DNA of 64,000 nucleotides from Campylorhamphus procurvoides (GCA_013396655.1 WBMV01000093.1:847393-911392); one strand, 5' to 3'. Shown: positions 11,853 through 25,365, numbered from the stretch's first letter. A program made the numbers and translations. Notes: generated by a model from the sequence alone, not told the origin.

Positions 11853-14670
11853 TCTCCTCTCTGAGTGCTGGGATAGAGCCATGAGCATGAGCCCCCTCAG
11901 GATGGCAGGCTCAGTGTCAGCATATCCTATAGTTGGCATATACTTTATAAAATACAGAGGGGTCAAGTGAGGGGCTAAATCTGATCTATCCCCTCAAACC
12001 GTAATTTTGCTGCTGAGTCCAATACAAACACAGTTGGGCACTGGCAACTCTTTTTTTCTGCTCACAAGTGATACCTGAGGGAGAGAGATGGGTTTGAGAA
12101 GTTTTGGAGCCTAAAATTCTTTTTCTTAAAGTCATACAGACCTTTGACAATTAGAATCACATCAAGCCTCATTTATATTTAGGTTCTTGAATATGTAAGT
12201 CATATTTCAATAGCATTTGAGGCTGATTGTGTGGTGGAGTGGGTCAGTGGAGACCCTACAATGTGTAGAAATCCTTCTGGAGAACAAGGAGAAACAAAGC
12301 CTTTGGTCCCTTGTCTGGTGACTTCTCTTGAAAGATTATTAGAAAGTCCAAGGAACCTCTTAAGCTGTGCCTGGGACTTTGTGAAGGTGCTATTTTAAAA
12401 TGGGTTGCATAGACAGGCACGGAGACCTCTGTCTTCAATTCCTGCATGTGCTCTCTGGCCTGAGCCTGCCCTGAGCACCCAGCCACAGGACTGGTGCATC
12501 TCCCTGGTTTAAGGGGACTTGACCCATTTCAGGAGTTCTGAAGGATGGAGGTGCCAGTCCTACAATGAACCTCTCCTTTTGGTCCAGGAATGTGCTAAAG
12601 CTCCCTCTGAAATGACACTGCCATTCATTAGAGAATGAGAGATTTGAACATGTCCCTGAGTGTTGGCTTTAGAGATACTTAAACCAGCTGATCATTACTT
12701 CTACATGTAAAAGGCAATAAAAAGGAAAAATTAAGCCAAGAGTGATGATTTCACTTGCTTTTATTAAGAGAGCCATTAATTCTGGCATGATGTGGGTTGA
12801 TAAAGCCTGCTCTTACAGGAGCACTGCTATTGACTGAGCAGTCACAGGAATTGCTGGTTTGGCTCCAGCCTGGACGGGGGGAGATCAGGGCTCCTCAGCA
12901 CTCTGTAGGGTGGGTAAGACCCAGACTTCTCCTCTCATGGGGTCTGTACTCCAAAGAGAGGAAAGGAGTAAAGCTTGGAGAAGTAAAGTGGGATTTTATC
13001 TTATTTTACAGACAGTGAAGGGGAGGTCTGAGGGTTATAGTGAATATTTGGGAAAAGCTTGAATCCAGTTCTCTTTTCCCACAAAGTAACAGAGTTCCTT
13101 TGCAAGCCTGAGCTAATTCAGTTTTCCTACAGACTCTCCATGTGGTCATAACCTGGTTCCTTAAACCCTGATTTAGCGTCCCTTCTACAAAACAGCGATT
13201 ATAGTCCTAGGATAACCCGACATTAATCCACACTAGATTGCAAAGTACTTTTTTGTTTGTTCTCTAAAATTAACAGCAACAAAACACCCTGTTGCTGTCA
13301 CAGCAGGGACAGTGTAGAGAGCAAAATGCAGCAAATAACACCAGTTGCAAGAGCAGCTCCTTTTCTGTTCAAGTACACCCTGGTTTTGGTATCAGAAGCA
13401 AAACTTTCATGGACTTCCAGGTGTCAAGAGGCTGAGTGAGCACTGGTTTCCTTTGGCCTGCCTCGCTGCTGCTCGGAATGGAAATGCCCTGGTTTGGGCA
13501 GCATGTCTGACCTGACCAACTGAGGGGTGGGTGTAGGGCCCTGTACCTCGTGCTCTCACCGAGCTGAATTAGACACAGAAACACTCTGTGTTGTGTCCAT
13601 GCCTTCCCTGTGCCTGAGGAACATTTTATTAAGCACATTACAGCCATAACACTGTCTTGTTGGGATATTTCCTGGCAGTTAGCATCTTGCTGGATCAAAT
13701 ACTTTCAGCTTTGCCTGTGGCCCCCAGATCATCCAGTCATTTAATTGCCAGGAAAATTACCCTCTCTGTTGGTGACTACAATTTAATTAGTGAAGCTTCT
13801 CCTAGGCATAGGATCAGGAGACTTTTAAGAAACACCTTTGCCCCTGCCAAGTCTTCCCTTTAACACCAAGGGGTGATAACAGCAGCAGGATGTCCAGGTA
13901 AGTCAGCCCAGCAAGCGCCAGATATTGCTCCCACTCACTCAGCAGGAGATGACAGGATTCCTGAGGAGTAAGGTTGTCCTAAAAATTAATGTTTTGCACT
14001 CTAAGATGTACCTTTAGTACACTAGTCTCCTGCCAGGCAGGTTTTGCTGCATCAGCCCTGTTCTGATTGTGGTGGTGGTGTCTGATGCTGGCTGTGAAGC
14101 AGGAGGAGCTTAAGGGATCAGAGGAGTTTGGTACCCAAATTTTCTCAGTCTTTGCCCTCAGGACCCTCTCACAGCAGTAGGAAGGTGGGGATGGGAATGT
14201 CCCTGAGCACTCAGGAGGGTTCAGCCGTGTCTGTGCTGAAGCTGCTCACGCTGTGCTTGGTGCAGCTGCCCTGCCCAGTGTGCTCCCAGTACCTTGGCAC
14301 ACCTGGAGCTGCAATGTCTCTGACCTCTTTCCCACCAGGAGTGCATCCACCACCATGTTTCACAAGCTGCAAACACACACACAGGCCCTTCTGTGTCAGC
14401 TTTTGTGCCTTGGAGCAGCCAGGGACACATTTAGTTGTTAACTTTGGTGCAATATACCTCCCTCCAGCCACGTGCAGTGCTACCCTACAGTACTGTCATG
14501 GAAAAACTGATTTCTCCTTATATCCATTCTGTGAAGTCCTCCTCTCCTTGCCTCCTAAAATGGTACATGAGGCAAGGAAAGGCCAAACATAAGACATTCA
14601 TAACAAATCTCCATGTTAAGCTGCTCTCCCAAAACCTCACTGCATTCAGTGGCAGCAAAGGAAGAAGAAT
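11853..14670. other. Unique noncoding sequence, no gene seen
   Basis: No transposon or gene recognised. A consensus-like splice donor CAG|GTAAGT occurs at 13896-13903, but no convincing acceptor-bounded exon precedes it, and such 9-mers occur by chance in a window this size. A TTAATTA core is present at 13783-13789. Confidence 0.55.
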
Positions 14671-14888
14671 AGGTGTGGATTGGATATTTGTAAGAAATTC
14701 TTCCCTGTGAGGGTGGACAGGCCCTGGCACAGGTTGGGCAGAGAAGCTGTGGCTGCTCCATCCCTGGAAGTGTCCAAGGCCAGGTTGAATGGAGCTTGGA
14801 GCAACCTGGGAGGTGTCGCTGGCAGGGGGTTTGGAATGAGGTGATTGTTAAGGTCCCTTCCAACTCAAACCATTCTGGGTTTCTATGA
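14671..14888 (+). mobile_element. CR1 LINE 3' fragment
   Basis: Sense-strand CR1 end. It starts at a GGTGTGGATTGGATATTTG block matching the ORF2 region, continues through GAGGGTGGACAGGCCCTGGC and GTGGCTGCTCCATCCCTGGA, and ends at GGTCCCTTCCAACTCAAACC with a short tail. A deletion removes the ORF2 stop region between GCAACCTGG and GAGGTGTCGC. Confidence 0.95.
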
Positions 14889-17800
14889 AATTAAATTTTC
14901 CAGGGTGCTTTTTCTGGTGTTAGAATTAAGGTTCCTATAGGGAAAAAAGGCATCCAGAGAGTTTCTGGGGACAAAACTCATATGAAAATGGAGTTTAGAG
15001 GGTGGGGCTACAACTCTTTTTGCTACCAAGGCATGGAGAAGTTCATCGTTTGAAGATCCTAAGCCCCTGCCCTGCCATGTAGCAGATTCCAGCTTCACTC
15101 AGCACCTCCTCCAGCTCTGGTACATGAAGAGAAAGGAGATCATGCAGCCTCCCAGCACACATGGCAGAAATTACAGAATGTATGGGACTGAAGATTATAA
15201 TTTAATAGATCTGAGCCAATCTGTTCATTATTTAATGATTTCATTGATAACTGCAGCAGAAAGGTGATAAAAGCACAGCTCTGGACTGTATACCCCCTTT
15301 TCCTCTATTTTTTAAGTGCAGTGACACAACATACTGAACCAAATATATTGGAATGTAAAGAGAGCATATAGGATATAGCATATAGGTAATTATTGCATTT
15401 AGTAACTTTTACTGATATAGGTATCTTATTCATTTAATACCACTCGTGAACAGAGGCAAAACAGGGTATAAACATGTGGTGATGTGAGCAGCTGCTCCTA
15501 CTAATGCCCATGAATCCCTTCACCCCAGCAGAGAGAAAGGGACCACAGCAGCTGCTTCATACTTCTCTGTCATTAAATCCCCCTTTTCTCAGAGCTCCAC
15601 CCCAGCCCCAGTCACTGCTGTTGCTGAACTATCCCAGGGTCACAACTGAGCCTGTCTGATCTCTCACTCCCAGGGCTGTTCCATCACAGCAGCTCATCAG
15701 GTTGAGCTGCAAAAGCTGTCACAGAATCACAGAACACCAAACTAGTAGGAAGGAGCTGGGAACCATAAGACACTTCGCTGACAGCAAATAGGTTTTGTAT
15801 CTATTTAGGAAAGGTAGTAGGGGGTGATCTATTAATATTTGCCTTTGCCCTTTGAGAAAACTCTTGTTCTGGGTGTTTTGCCCTGCAATAGTTTTGTGGT
15901 GTAACGCTGACAGCTCGGGATGGTCCCAGCTCAGTCGGTGCCAAGGGCTCCCAGGGAGTGGAGCTGGCCAGGGCAGGGGTGTGCTGTGAGGCTGAAACAC
16001 TTTCCTGTGTAATGCCAGGCAGCCACCTCAATTCATCACTGCTCCCTGTGTGAGTGATTCTTACTTTCCTACTGCCTGAGCAAACAGCTCACATCTACTT
16101 TTGGAACAGCCCAACAGGGCTGCAGAGCAGGACAGCACCCAGCAGAGCAGAGGGGGCTCGAGGCACTGGGAGCCCACGCAAGCCTGGTGTAATGTATATA
16201 GCAATGCAGCAGATGAGGCTCCCTAGTACCCAGCCTGGCCTTCCTAAGAGAAGGTGTTAAGACACAAGGGAGTTCAGAGGCTTGTAGAACATCCTGTTGT
16301 TAAACAGGTGATGCTGCACCAGCAAAATATTTTGGGAGCATTGATGCTGCTCACAGCTGTGTCTGGAAGAGGGTTATTCTGCTCTGGTTATATCTTTAAT
16401 GTCTCTTGTAATCTGAATTGATGTTGTGCTGATGCAGGTGCTGACAGTGTCTCTTCTCTCTTTCTTCCCCACCCCCGATTCCCTCCCCCCTCTCAGCCCT
16501 GAATAAATTGCAAGACCAGGGTTCTCATCCGGCAGAAATTGGTAGGGAAATGTATTTGTTAGGAAGCACTGAGATTGTGTTAGACATCCAGATTATGGGT
16601 ACAATTTGAATGGCAATACATTTTGACAAGATGCTATTATGTATTTATTTTCACAGTGTATAATAAAGATGACAATCAACAGATTGTGTCAGAAGTGGGG
16701 ATGTTCAGAAAGGATTTCAATTTAGCAGAAGAGCCAGCACCTTGTTAACTTCTGACATCTGAAAATAGCTCCCAGATGCTTGCAGGTTACCTTGGCCAGC
16801 CTGACACACCATCTTCATTTTTCCGGTCTTAGTACAATGGTCACAAGGACCTACTAATGGTTTAACGCTCTGGGGGAGAGTGATGTAAAGCTTCACAGAG
16901 TCAAAGTAACCCTATATCAGCCTCCTTCTTTTCCTCTCTGCCTCAAGAGGTCCAGGTCTCCAAAGCAGAGGTGACCCTGTGACATTGCTACAGCTGGAGG
17001 AACCTGTACATTCTGCAAGCACATATTCCCTCAAGAATTTCAAGGATACCAGGAAAGTCCTTTTGTGTTTGTGTCAATGGCTGACAGTGACTTTCAGTTC
17101 CAACCATGGATTCCTATTAGCCCAAAGTGACAATGCCTGTGGCACATTTATGGCCATTTTTCCAAGGAATTCTCTGGCAAACCCTCTCTTAGAGATGAAG
17201 GTTGCTATCTCACAGGGGTGCTGCATGCCTCGCACAGCTACGATCCATCTGTCCAGGGATGTTCTTAACATCCTGGTACATGGACGGGCACTGGTGTCTA
17301 TCCTGCTGGTATCAGTTTCTAGAGAGCAATTGGTCATGAGACGCTTTAGGTCAACACCATGAATTAAAACCTTGAGTGTCTGCATGCCATTAGTCACTCC
17401 ACAGTTTCCATTGGGAAATCAAGGCATTGAATTTGGATATTATCCTTCGAATTATGTTAATATGAACTTTTGGTCTTTAGCCACATTCAAAGCAAGAGGA
17501 TGGAAATCCATGTCACCCTCTCCCCCTTTGCTGGTGGTGGTGCCAGCCCCCCACCTTGCCCCCACTGCCTTCGCTGCAGCAGCTCCCTGCCAGAGCTCCC
17601 TGCCAGACTCAGCATTGCACCAGCTTCTTGTGTTTACATGGTTTTCCAAACTTTGAGCTGCACATGGATGTGAAGTCCACACTATTTTCTTCATATTCAA
17701 CGGAGTTAATTAGCATCTGATTGCCAGTTAGGCTCAGTGTCTGTATCTGTCTGTGGGTACACCTTAAAGGAGAGAAGATAATACACTGACCTACAGTACA

Positions 17801-20147
17801 TTTCACTGTTCAACCTCCTAATGAATGAAGGCTAATTAGGAATTTCTAATTTCCACTGTTTATACAAAGCACTTTTGCTTTATTTCCTTTTGACTCTGTC
17901 TCCAGAACCCGTAGGAGTTCACATAGCCCCTGGTGCTTCTATGCAATAGGAAATACAATCAAAAAAGGAAATTTATGTAAACGTGGGTTTTGCAAGAGGA
18001 AGATGTGCTCCTGTGTGTGAATTGGCAATGAATAGGCTCTCATAATGTATTCCTCATTGCTTTCCTCTTCCTTTCCAGACAGTCAATACCCTTGAGAGAA
18101 GTTAATTAGATCCGCTTCACTCTGTTTGGTCCTGAGCGCTGAATACAGGGGAGAGGGAAATCCCAGCAAAGCAAATTGACTCGATTAGAGTAAGAGACCA
18201 CTGAACAATTGTTCCCATTGTCTGTGATCACAGAGGATGATCTACTTGAAAAGCAAGCATGAAAATGTTAAAACAATGATGTAAAAATATTTGTGCAAAA
18301 TCCCAGTTCAGAAACAGAATGCAAGTGGCAGCTTAAAAGGAGCTGTTTTCAAAGGTCCCAGTGTACACAGTCTGTTCACAGAGCTCGGTGCCTCTGTGTG
18401 GAGTTGTTTGAAACCACTTGCTGCAGATATTGGTATTTCTAAGTAACCATTTGCATATCAAACTACTGAAGGTGACTGTGTGTACAAAGCCTTTGCACTT
18501 CTGCCCATGTTGCTCTAGAACTGGCTGAATGGATTGAAAATGTACAATAAAATCACACTGCTTGTAGTTGTTTTTAAAGATTGCTTGGAAAGCTAGAAAC
18601 TTGGGAATACCCACCTCTGGTTTAACTTCTCTTCCAATAGGGAATGATTTTGCCAGTCCAAAAGTACAGTAAGCATCTATTGTATTTTAACTAGTCACCC
18701 TTCAGATACGGACTGGCCAGTTTTGGGGGCAGTGATTAGGACCTGTCTGCACCAAAACTCCCAGTTGTCTTTTCTTTTAAACCAGCAAATTTCACATAAA
18801 GTCCCCAGTCAGGACCCCACGGGACCTGCGTAAACATGAGGGACCTTCCCAGCTCCCACCTGGCTGTTGTTGACCTGGCTGTATTTAAGGTGAACAAACA
18901 TCAAAATGAAGGAAACTTGTCTCAAGTCATTGAAGAAATCAGAGAAAAAACCTCAGATCCCGAGTTCCACCACCCCTGCTCAGCTGCCTTTCCTTCCTGG
19001 AATAGGCTGTTATGCAGCACAACCCCCAAAATATGCTTTATGCAGCAGAAAAAGTCTTTCTCTATGAGGAGAAAGTTCTTCAAGGTCTGTGGTGTCATAA
19101 TTAAGACAAATTTAAAAATGTTTTTTCCCACATTAAAAGACAAATGCATCCAAGTGTGCCAAAGGGAACGCTGGTAGGTACCAGTGCTCCTCAAAACAGG
19201 TGAGCTGTGGGCAGTTTTAACCAGATTTGGCATAGGGGCAGAAGTCTCAGAGGGACTTAACTCCATCCAGTGCTGTAACTTGGGGCATGACTTGTAGAAT
19301 AGTGTCAGGTAAAGCCCATGTCCTGGGTAAGTGTCGAGTGTGAGCTTGCTGGGAAAAACCAGGGGCCAAACTCAGCCTCCAGGAGTGTAATCCCATTAGA
19401 GACAATGAAATAAAACATTGTCTGTGAGGTACAATGTGCTCACTGGTATGAGGAGAAAGGCATTTTATATGAGATACTCAGAGTATTTTACTGAAGCTCA
19501 GCACTGGGAAGCTTTGTTATTGCCAGTCAACTGAACCAAGGGGTAATGGAAATGGCCTTTGGGATTAATTGGAAATGATGGATGTTTGCCTGTTATAAAA
19601 CACCTGGTGCAGGCACAGAGCAAGAAGAACTGTGTGTCCACCAGCTAAAGCTGAAGGGAAACCTTTTACCAGGAAACTCCGCCCCTTCTCCTGCCCTGGA
19701 CCCATCACTTCGGGTAAACACCATAAATTAACTCTTCAGAGGAGATGAGTTGGATGGTTCAAGAGAAAACAAATCACCTGAAAATACAATTTCATGGATG
19801 CACAATGTACATGTTATGGTCTCCCTCAGTGTCACTGTTAATCTGTCACACTGGCCTACATCTGCTGCCTCGGGGTCAGCATCGTGCTCTGGCTCTGGGT
19901 CTGGCTGAGGCACTCCCTCCCCCAGTCTGCACCTTCCAGCAGGACCAAGCTGGCATCAGGACTTCTCCAGGCACATTTGTTAGTTTTGGATAAAAATCAT
20001 GCTCCCTTAATTCATGATTAGTGTGACAGAAGTGTCCAAGGGAGGTACTGGATGAGTCCAGTGCCATTGTATTACCACCCTACTCTAAACCTTTCCCTCA
20101 CTTTCAGGGCCAGAGATTCTCAGCACCTGCTTTGCTTCTTTATTTTT
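14889..20147. other. Repeat-poor noncoding block, no gene seen
   Basis: About 5.3 kb with no clear transposon. Several parts (about 16490-16780, 17820-18300) are AT-rich, free of repeats and hold homeodomain-type cores (TAATTAG at 17833-17839, TTAATTA at 18102-18108). Their texture resembles conserved noncoding elements of vertebrate developmental loci, but only a cross-species alignment could show that. Open frames are short and unconvincing. Confidence 0.5.
15363..15386. repeat. 14-bp tandem duplication
   Basis: AGCATATAGG is repeated after an ATAT spacer, giving a 14-bp period with just under two copies in an AT-rich stretch. This looks like local slippage. Confidence 0.85.
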
Positions 20148-20565
20148 CATAGAATCATAGTCTGGTTTGGGTTGACAGGGACCTTAAAGCTCATCTAATT
20201 CCAGGTCCCCTGCCATGGGCAGGGAGAGACACCTTGCACTAGATCAGGTTCTTCCAAGCCTCATCTAACCTGGCCTTGGACACTTCCAGGGATGGAGCAG
20301 CCACAGCTTCTCTGGGCAACCCTTGCCAGGGCCTCTCCTCCCTCATAGGAAGGAATTTCTTCCCAATATCCCATCTCGACCCACACTCTGTCAGTTTCAA
20401 GCCATTCCCCCTCAGCCTGTCCCTCCAGGCCCTTGTTCCATGTTCCTCTCCAGCTCTCCTGGAGCCCCTTTGGGCACTGGAAGGGGGTCTCAGATCTTCC
20501 CAAAGCCTTCTCTTATCCCAGCAGAAAATCCCAACTCTCTCATCCTGTCTTCAAAGAAGAGAAGT
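20148..20565 (-). mobile_element. CR1 LINE 3' fragment
   Basis: The plus strand reads CATAGAATCATAGTCTGG, then the reverse of the standard CR1 3' end: the CATGGGCAGGGAGAGACACC block, the GATGGAGCAGCCACAGCTTC block and the CAGCTCTCCTGGAGCCCCTT block, ending at an AACTCTCTCATCCTGTCTTC block. It is 5' truncated at about 20565, where a TA-rich tract begins. The ORF2 remnant on the minus strand is frameshifted: recognisable residues switch frame in the last third. Confidence 0.96.
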
Positions 20566-20690
20566 ATTTTCTATACTTTTCTATACTTATATATATAAAC
20601 ACACAGACATATAATTTTTCTATATATATAATTGTTCTATATAGATAAGAACATTTTCTAATATATAAATATATATATATTCTGTATTTG
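20566..20690. repeat. TA-rich low-complexity tract
   Basis: Consists of imperfect TATATA runs with ACACACAGACATA and short T-runs. It directly abuts the truncated 5' end of the preceding minus-strand CR1, so the element may have inserted beside a pre-existing AT microsatellite, or the tract may have expanded after insertion. Confidence 0.9.
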
Positions 20691-23600
20691 TTTCCCATAA
20701 AACCTTTGTACCAGCAGCCATCACCCCCTCATGGGTAGGATTAGATATATATTTGTCCAAGTCCTAATTAACAGAAGTTTCAAAATGCCTCTTGGGAAGC
20801 TTGGCAGTGCCTTCCCACTCCCTGAGAGCAAACCCTGAAGAGGCTGCTCCCTTGAAGGCAACAGGGCCATTAGAAGAGCTGGCTACTTGCTTTTGCTATT
20901 GCTTTCCAGAGCCAGGCACGAATACTTATTTCAAAAGGAATGCTGAAGGGCAGTCCTTAAGAAAATAAACAGCCACTCCAAACCTGAAAGGAAAGGCTGG
21001 GTCATCTGGAACAAACTCAGTACTGGAGAACAGGGTGAAAAAGTAGCATCACCCTCAGGCTCAGCTTTGCTTTTATCAAAGGTTTTTGTTGTAGGGGATT
21101 ATTTTAGTGTTTCTGGGGTTTCTTTCTTTTTTTTTCCACTACTAAGCTATTACTTTCTTTTCTCATGCCTGCAAATGCTACCTTAGAGAAGCAGTGTTTC
21201 TGGGTAGAGGGCAATAAAGAGAGAAACAATGAGGATTATATTCACACTTTCTGTCTTGGCCTTTTACATTTCTGCTCCCTCATCAGGACACACTCCAATT
21301 CCCAAAGCTCATTTCCTCTTAAAACAGGCTCTTCCACTCTCAAGGGCATTGCACTGTGCTGGCCCCAAAACCACCAGCTCCTGGTCCGTGGTGGTGTGAG
21401 GTGGGCTGGCAATGTGGAGCACAACCAGCCCTTCCAGTGCATTGCTCCACACATGGATGTTCATGGATGTCACTTCAGCCCTTCCTGAAGATGCCCTTTC
21501 ATCTCTAAGGCTGACAAGGCATCAGTTCTGTTCCTGGCATGGGGTTTGTCACAAATATCACCTTGAAATCTCTCATGCATTTCCCAGCCCCTGGATTAGC
21601 AGCATGCTCCTGTGTTTTGCCCTTTTCAGCACTGTGTGCTTTGATAGGCTCAGTCACCTCCTCCTGTACTCCTAAAGTCCTGCTAAACTCTGGGGAAAGG
21701 GATGCAACATCTAGCCAATAAAAGCAGGAAATATTGAAAATGTCAAATAACACTATTACAATAAATTACCATAATTCAGAGTGTAAATCAGGCATTAAAA
21801 TGATGATATGTTGCAAGGGAGAGAGTGACATTGGACCTAAAAATGGCAGAACATTAATGCAGTCTGAGGTCAAAGATCCAACTGGGAAATGGTAAACATT
21901 TTATAACTAGACCCTTATCCCTATAATCATGTGATCTTCTGAGACTGTCACATCAGGCATTACTGAATGATGGAGCAGCACATTGAACTATGATTTATTT
22001 TCCATACTAAAGACTTCCAAGCCAACAAGTTGGGGTAATTGAAAATAGAGATACCAGCAGCACTGGATAACCTTTAAATGGTTACCTCAAGCCTTCAACA
22101 GCTTGCTGATTGGAGAGGGTGTCATTTATGCTGTGTAATGTGGTGGCATCTTTTGAGCCTCTCCTTGTGGCTGGGGCAAGGGACACTTAATGCAATAATA
22201 ATGGCATTCATAGGCATGGCAGGAAGGTTCTACTGTTCAGGGGACTGGGGCTCTGTGGTGGTGCATCCTTCTCCCTCCCCACTCCTTGGGCCACACTGTG
22301 ATCTCAGAAATGCTTGTTAGGTTCAAATTTGATGAACTGCCCCTGGGCTGAGCTGCTCTTGAGCTGATCAGAGACACCTCTGCTCCCAGGAACTGCTGCT
22401 CTCTGAAGAGCTCCTGGGTTTTAATATTCAGCCTTGGAGACTTATTTTTCTTGCCCGAACAAGAACTCAAGGGGAAAACCATTTTTTTATTGAAATGTCA
22501 AAGAAAGTTACCAACCCGAATTGTGGCCAGAATGGAAAGTTCATATGACTAAAGCCCACTCTCTCATTTTAGGTATTTAGATAAGGTGTGGTGGTCCTAT
22601 TTTGGATAGAGTTTCACATAGACTAAATAATAGTTAAGCAGCATTGAGGGGGGGGAAAAAGGTGCCAAGAACAAAGGAGAAGGGTAAGTTACTGCCTTCC
22701 TTGCAATGGGAGAGATATCTCACTTGGCCTGATGGGCTCATTGCCGTGTTACAGACAGTCTGCTGACCTCCTCCAGGCATCTCTTGACTGTCTTTGCTCA
22801 GTGAAATACAGACAAGTGCAAAGCAGGGATGAACTCTCAGAGAGTCTCCATCTCCACAAGCAGAACTTGGCACGATGTGCCAAAAAATCTATCCAGAACA
22901 CCAAGGTACCTGTACAGGTCCAACCTTCTCCAGTGGTTCATGCGTTTCCATAGCTGCCCGAGGTGCTGGCTAGCTCCTAACATGTCCATGAAGACTGATC
23001 AGGATCCCCCCCAGGGCTCAGCAGTGAAAGGTCACTCACATTTTGGGTGGCCCTGACTCATCCTGTCTCCAACCCAGAAGATCCCTGCATCAAAGCGTGC
23101 TGTGGCCAGGGATGTGTCCATCCCTTCATGTTCTTGGATGATCCATTTGCTCCCCCTGGACTCTGGCAGAGTGCTCTGAGGCACAAGAGGACACCAGTCC
23201 AGGCTTGTCCTTTATCAAACCTGACAGAGGAACTTTTGAGACTGAAAGTGTTTTTCCAAATGTAGACGTCTCCTGTCCCAGGAGAGGCAGGTCACAGGGG
23301 TATGTGGGGGGTGACACACACATCTCCCCACCACTGAGTGGGCTCATGGGAAGAACTCCACTGTGATTCCTCTGTATTCCCCCGGTATTCATGTCTGCAG
23401 CCCTTGCCAAGGCGCTCCCAAGAAGCAGAAAAGCCATCTCCCACGTGGAGACTCTGCAGCCTGGGGGTGCCAAGGGGAAGAGCTGCTCCAAAATGAGCTT
23501 TCTCCCTTGTGCCACCCTGCTGATTTCTTTGATAAACCCAAGATATCAGCAGGAAATAGCAGGGATGACTGTTCTGTTCCTCTTGCTGAGGGACAGTAAC

Positions 23601-24839
23601 TGCTGGTGGCAAAAAATCCCCTGCCCCTCTCCTTTCTGGTTAGTAACAATGGGGTGGGAAGAGTTAAAAAATGAAGTGGCTAATTTTCCACAGCAGCAGC
23701 CAGCAAGTATTTTAATCTACAAGTCACTCAGATGCAGAAACCTCCTGTTCTGAAACGATTTTCCTTCTTTTAAAATTTTCTGTATCCCAGTAAAGCTCTC
23801 TCATTTCACACAGATTAAGAGTTAATTCAGGTCAAATAAGGATTAATTAGTCTGTGTAAACCAGCCCCAGACACTGATGCGCTGGAGATCTTTTTTAAAT
23901 TAGTTGCTGTTACTGTAAGTCTGTATCTTCTGATGGCAAGACCTCTGGTGTATTATAAATTTGCAATCAGGTACCCCACGGGATGTGAGATGAGGGAAAA
24001 TGTCAGTCTTAACAGTGTTTAAATCCCTCCTGCCGCTGAACTGCAGCCTCTTTCAAATTAGGTCCTGTTGGCAAAATCAGATAAAGAGATGGAAATAAAT
24101 GATGTGAACAAAGGTCATCAAAGAGTATAATTTAAATTGTTATTGACTGTGGGCACAAAAAAAAAAGCACAGCATGAAAACATACTTAATAAGAGGAGAT
24201 AATAGGACCATAGAGACAGGTCTTTTTGATTCAGAGGGAAAACATCAAACAGTTGGGGTGTTTGTGTATGCTTTTTCATCTGGTTTACAGGTAAGGGGGA
24301 GAGTAATACAGAATATATTTCACAGACCAGGCCAAATCACTTTGATATGCCATATGCACTGACATCAGAGATTATTTGTTCAGACTGTATTGCAGGAGAA
24401 GGGACCAAACTTCTTGCTGTTGAAGGAACTTCCAGGATCTCATAGTAATCTAAAAATATCTAACAGAGTTGCCAAAAAATCCAAGTGAAAAAACCCCTTT
24501 TTTTTTTGAAGGTCAAATGTGATAAAACCTTCCAAACAAAGGCTCCTCCACCATTATGTAGTGATCCCCAATTCATGGAGGGCTTAGAGATAAGGAAGGA
24601 AATACATATGTCCCAGTCATTGCTCCTAAAGATTTGTCTTGCACCTTTAATGACCAAAGAATCTGCTTGGCCACATCTCTCTGTGAGCTGATTCCACAGG
24701 TGGGCTGAAATGAGGGTGGAATTTGGAAACTGTACTAAAGGATTTGGAGATTATTGTTTTTTTTAATCCCCAAATTCTGAGCCCAAACATTGATCTGAAC
24801 AGGGCAGGAGTTGATCCAGGCCATGACATACCAAACCAG
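20691..24839. other. Repeat-poor noncoding block, no gene seen
   Basis: No transposon or exon recognised. The part at about 21720-21900 and the part at about 23740-24150 are AT-rich and repeat-free. The second has a TAATTAG core at 23844-23850 and AGGTCA nuclear-receptor half-sites at 23829-23834 and 24112-24117. These motifs are suggestive only. Confidence 0.5.
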
Positions 24840-24902
24840 CAAGAAGTTGGACCTTATGGTTCTTGTGGGTCCCTTCCAACTCAGGATATTCTATGATTAA
24901 AT
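24840..24902 (+). mobile_element. CR1 LINE 3' terminal fragment, divergent subfamily
   Basis: Only the last ~60 bp are clear: GTTCTTGTGGGTCCCTTCCA followed by ACTCAGGATATTCTATGATT. This is the same 3' end type as the copy at 11715-11852. The sequence upstream is too diverged to extend the call. Confidence 0.85.
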
Positions 24903-25004
24903 GAGCAGTGCCTTCTTTCTCTCTTCCCACTTCCCTGCACTATTACTAAATGACATTCTACACTCCTAAACTCTTTGGAGAAAAACTACGCAAACATTGC
25001 TTTA

Positions 25005-25365
25005 GGTTCCTCATTGTGGCCTTCCAGTACCTTAATGGAGCTTATAAAAAGGAGGGAGAGGGACTTCTGGGGACTGTATGGACAGATGGTGATAGGACAA
25101 GGGGGATGGTTTTAATCTGCCAGAGGGCAGGGTTAGATTAGCTATTAGGAAGAAATCTTCTCCTATGAGGGTGGGCAGGCCCTGGCACAGGCTGCCCAGA
25201 GAAGCTGTGGCTGCCCCAGCCCTGGAAGAGTCCAAAGCCAGGTTGGATTTGGAGCAACCTGGTCTAGTGGTAGGTGTCCCTACCCATGGCAGGGGGTGGA
25301 AGGAGATGAGCTTTAAGGTTGCTTTCAACCCAAACCATTCTGTGATTCTGTGGTTCTATGACATT
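25005..25365 (+). mobile_element. CR1 LINE 3' fragment with ATTCTATG-type tail
   Basis: Sense-strand copy from the CCTTCCAGTACCTTAATGGA block of ORF2 to the 3' end. The ORF2 stop region AGCAACCTGGTCTAGTGG is intact, the CCCATGGCAGGGGGTGGAAG block is clear, and the tail is an imperfect 8-bp repeat (ATTCTGTG, ATTCTGTG, GTTCTATG). That tail is the diagnostic 3' signature of CR1. It is 5' truncated. Confidence 0.97.

Noticed and set aside
13896..13903. CAG|GTAAGT donor consensus
   Set aside because: No convincing acceptor and open exon upstream. Such sites, and CAG|GTGAGT near 34684 and 56826, are expected by chance or near it in 64 kb.
15720..15760. AGAATCACAGAACACCAAAC as a CR1 terminus
   Set aside because: The match ends after about 15 bp and the following sequence does not align with any CR1 3' UTR seen here.
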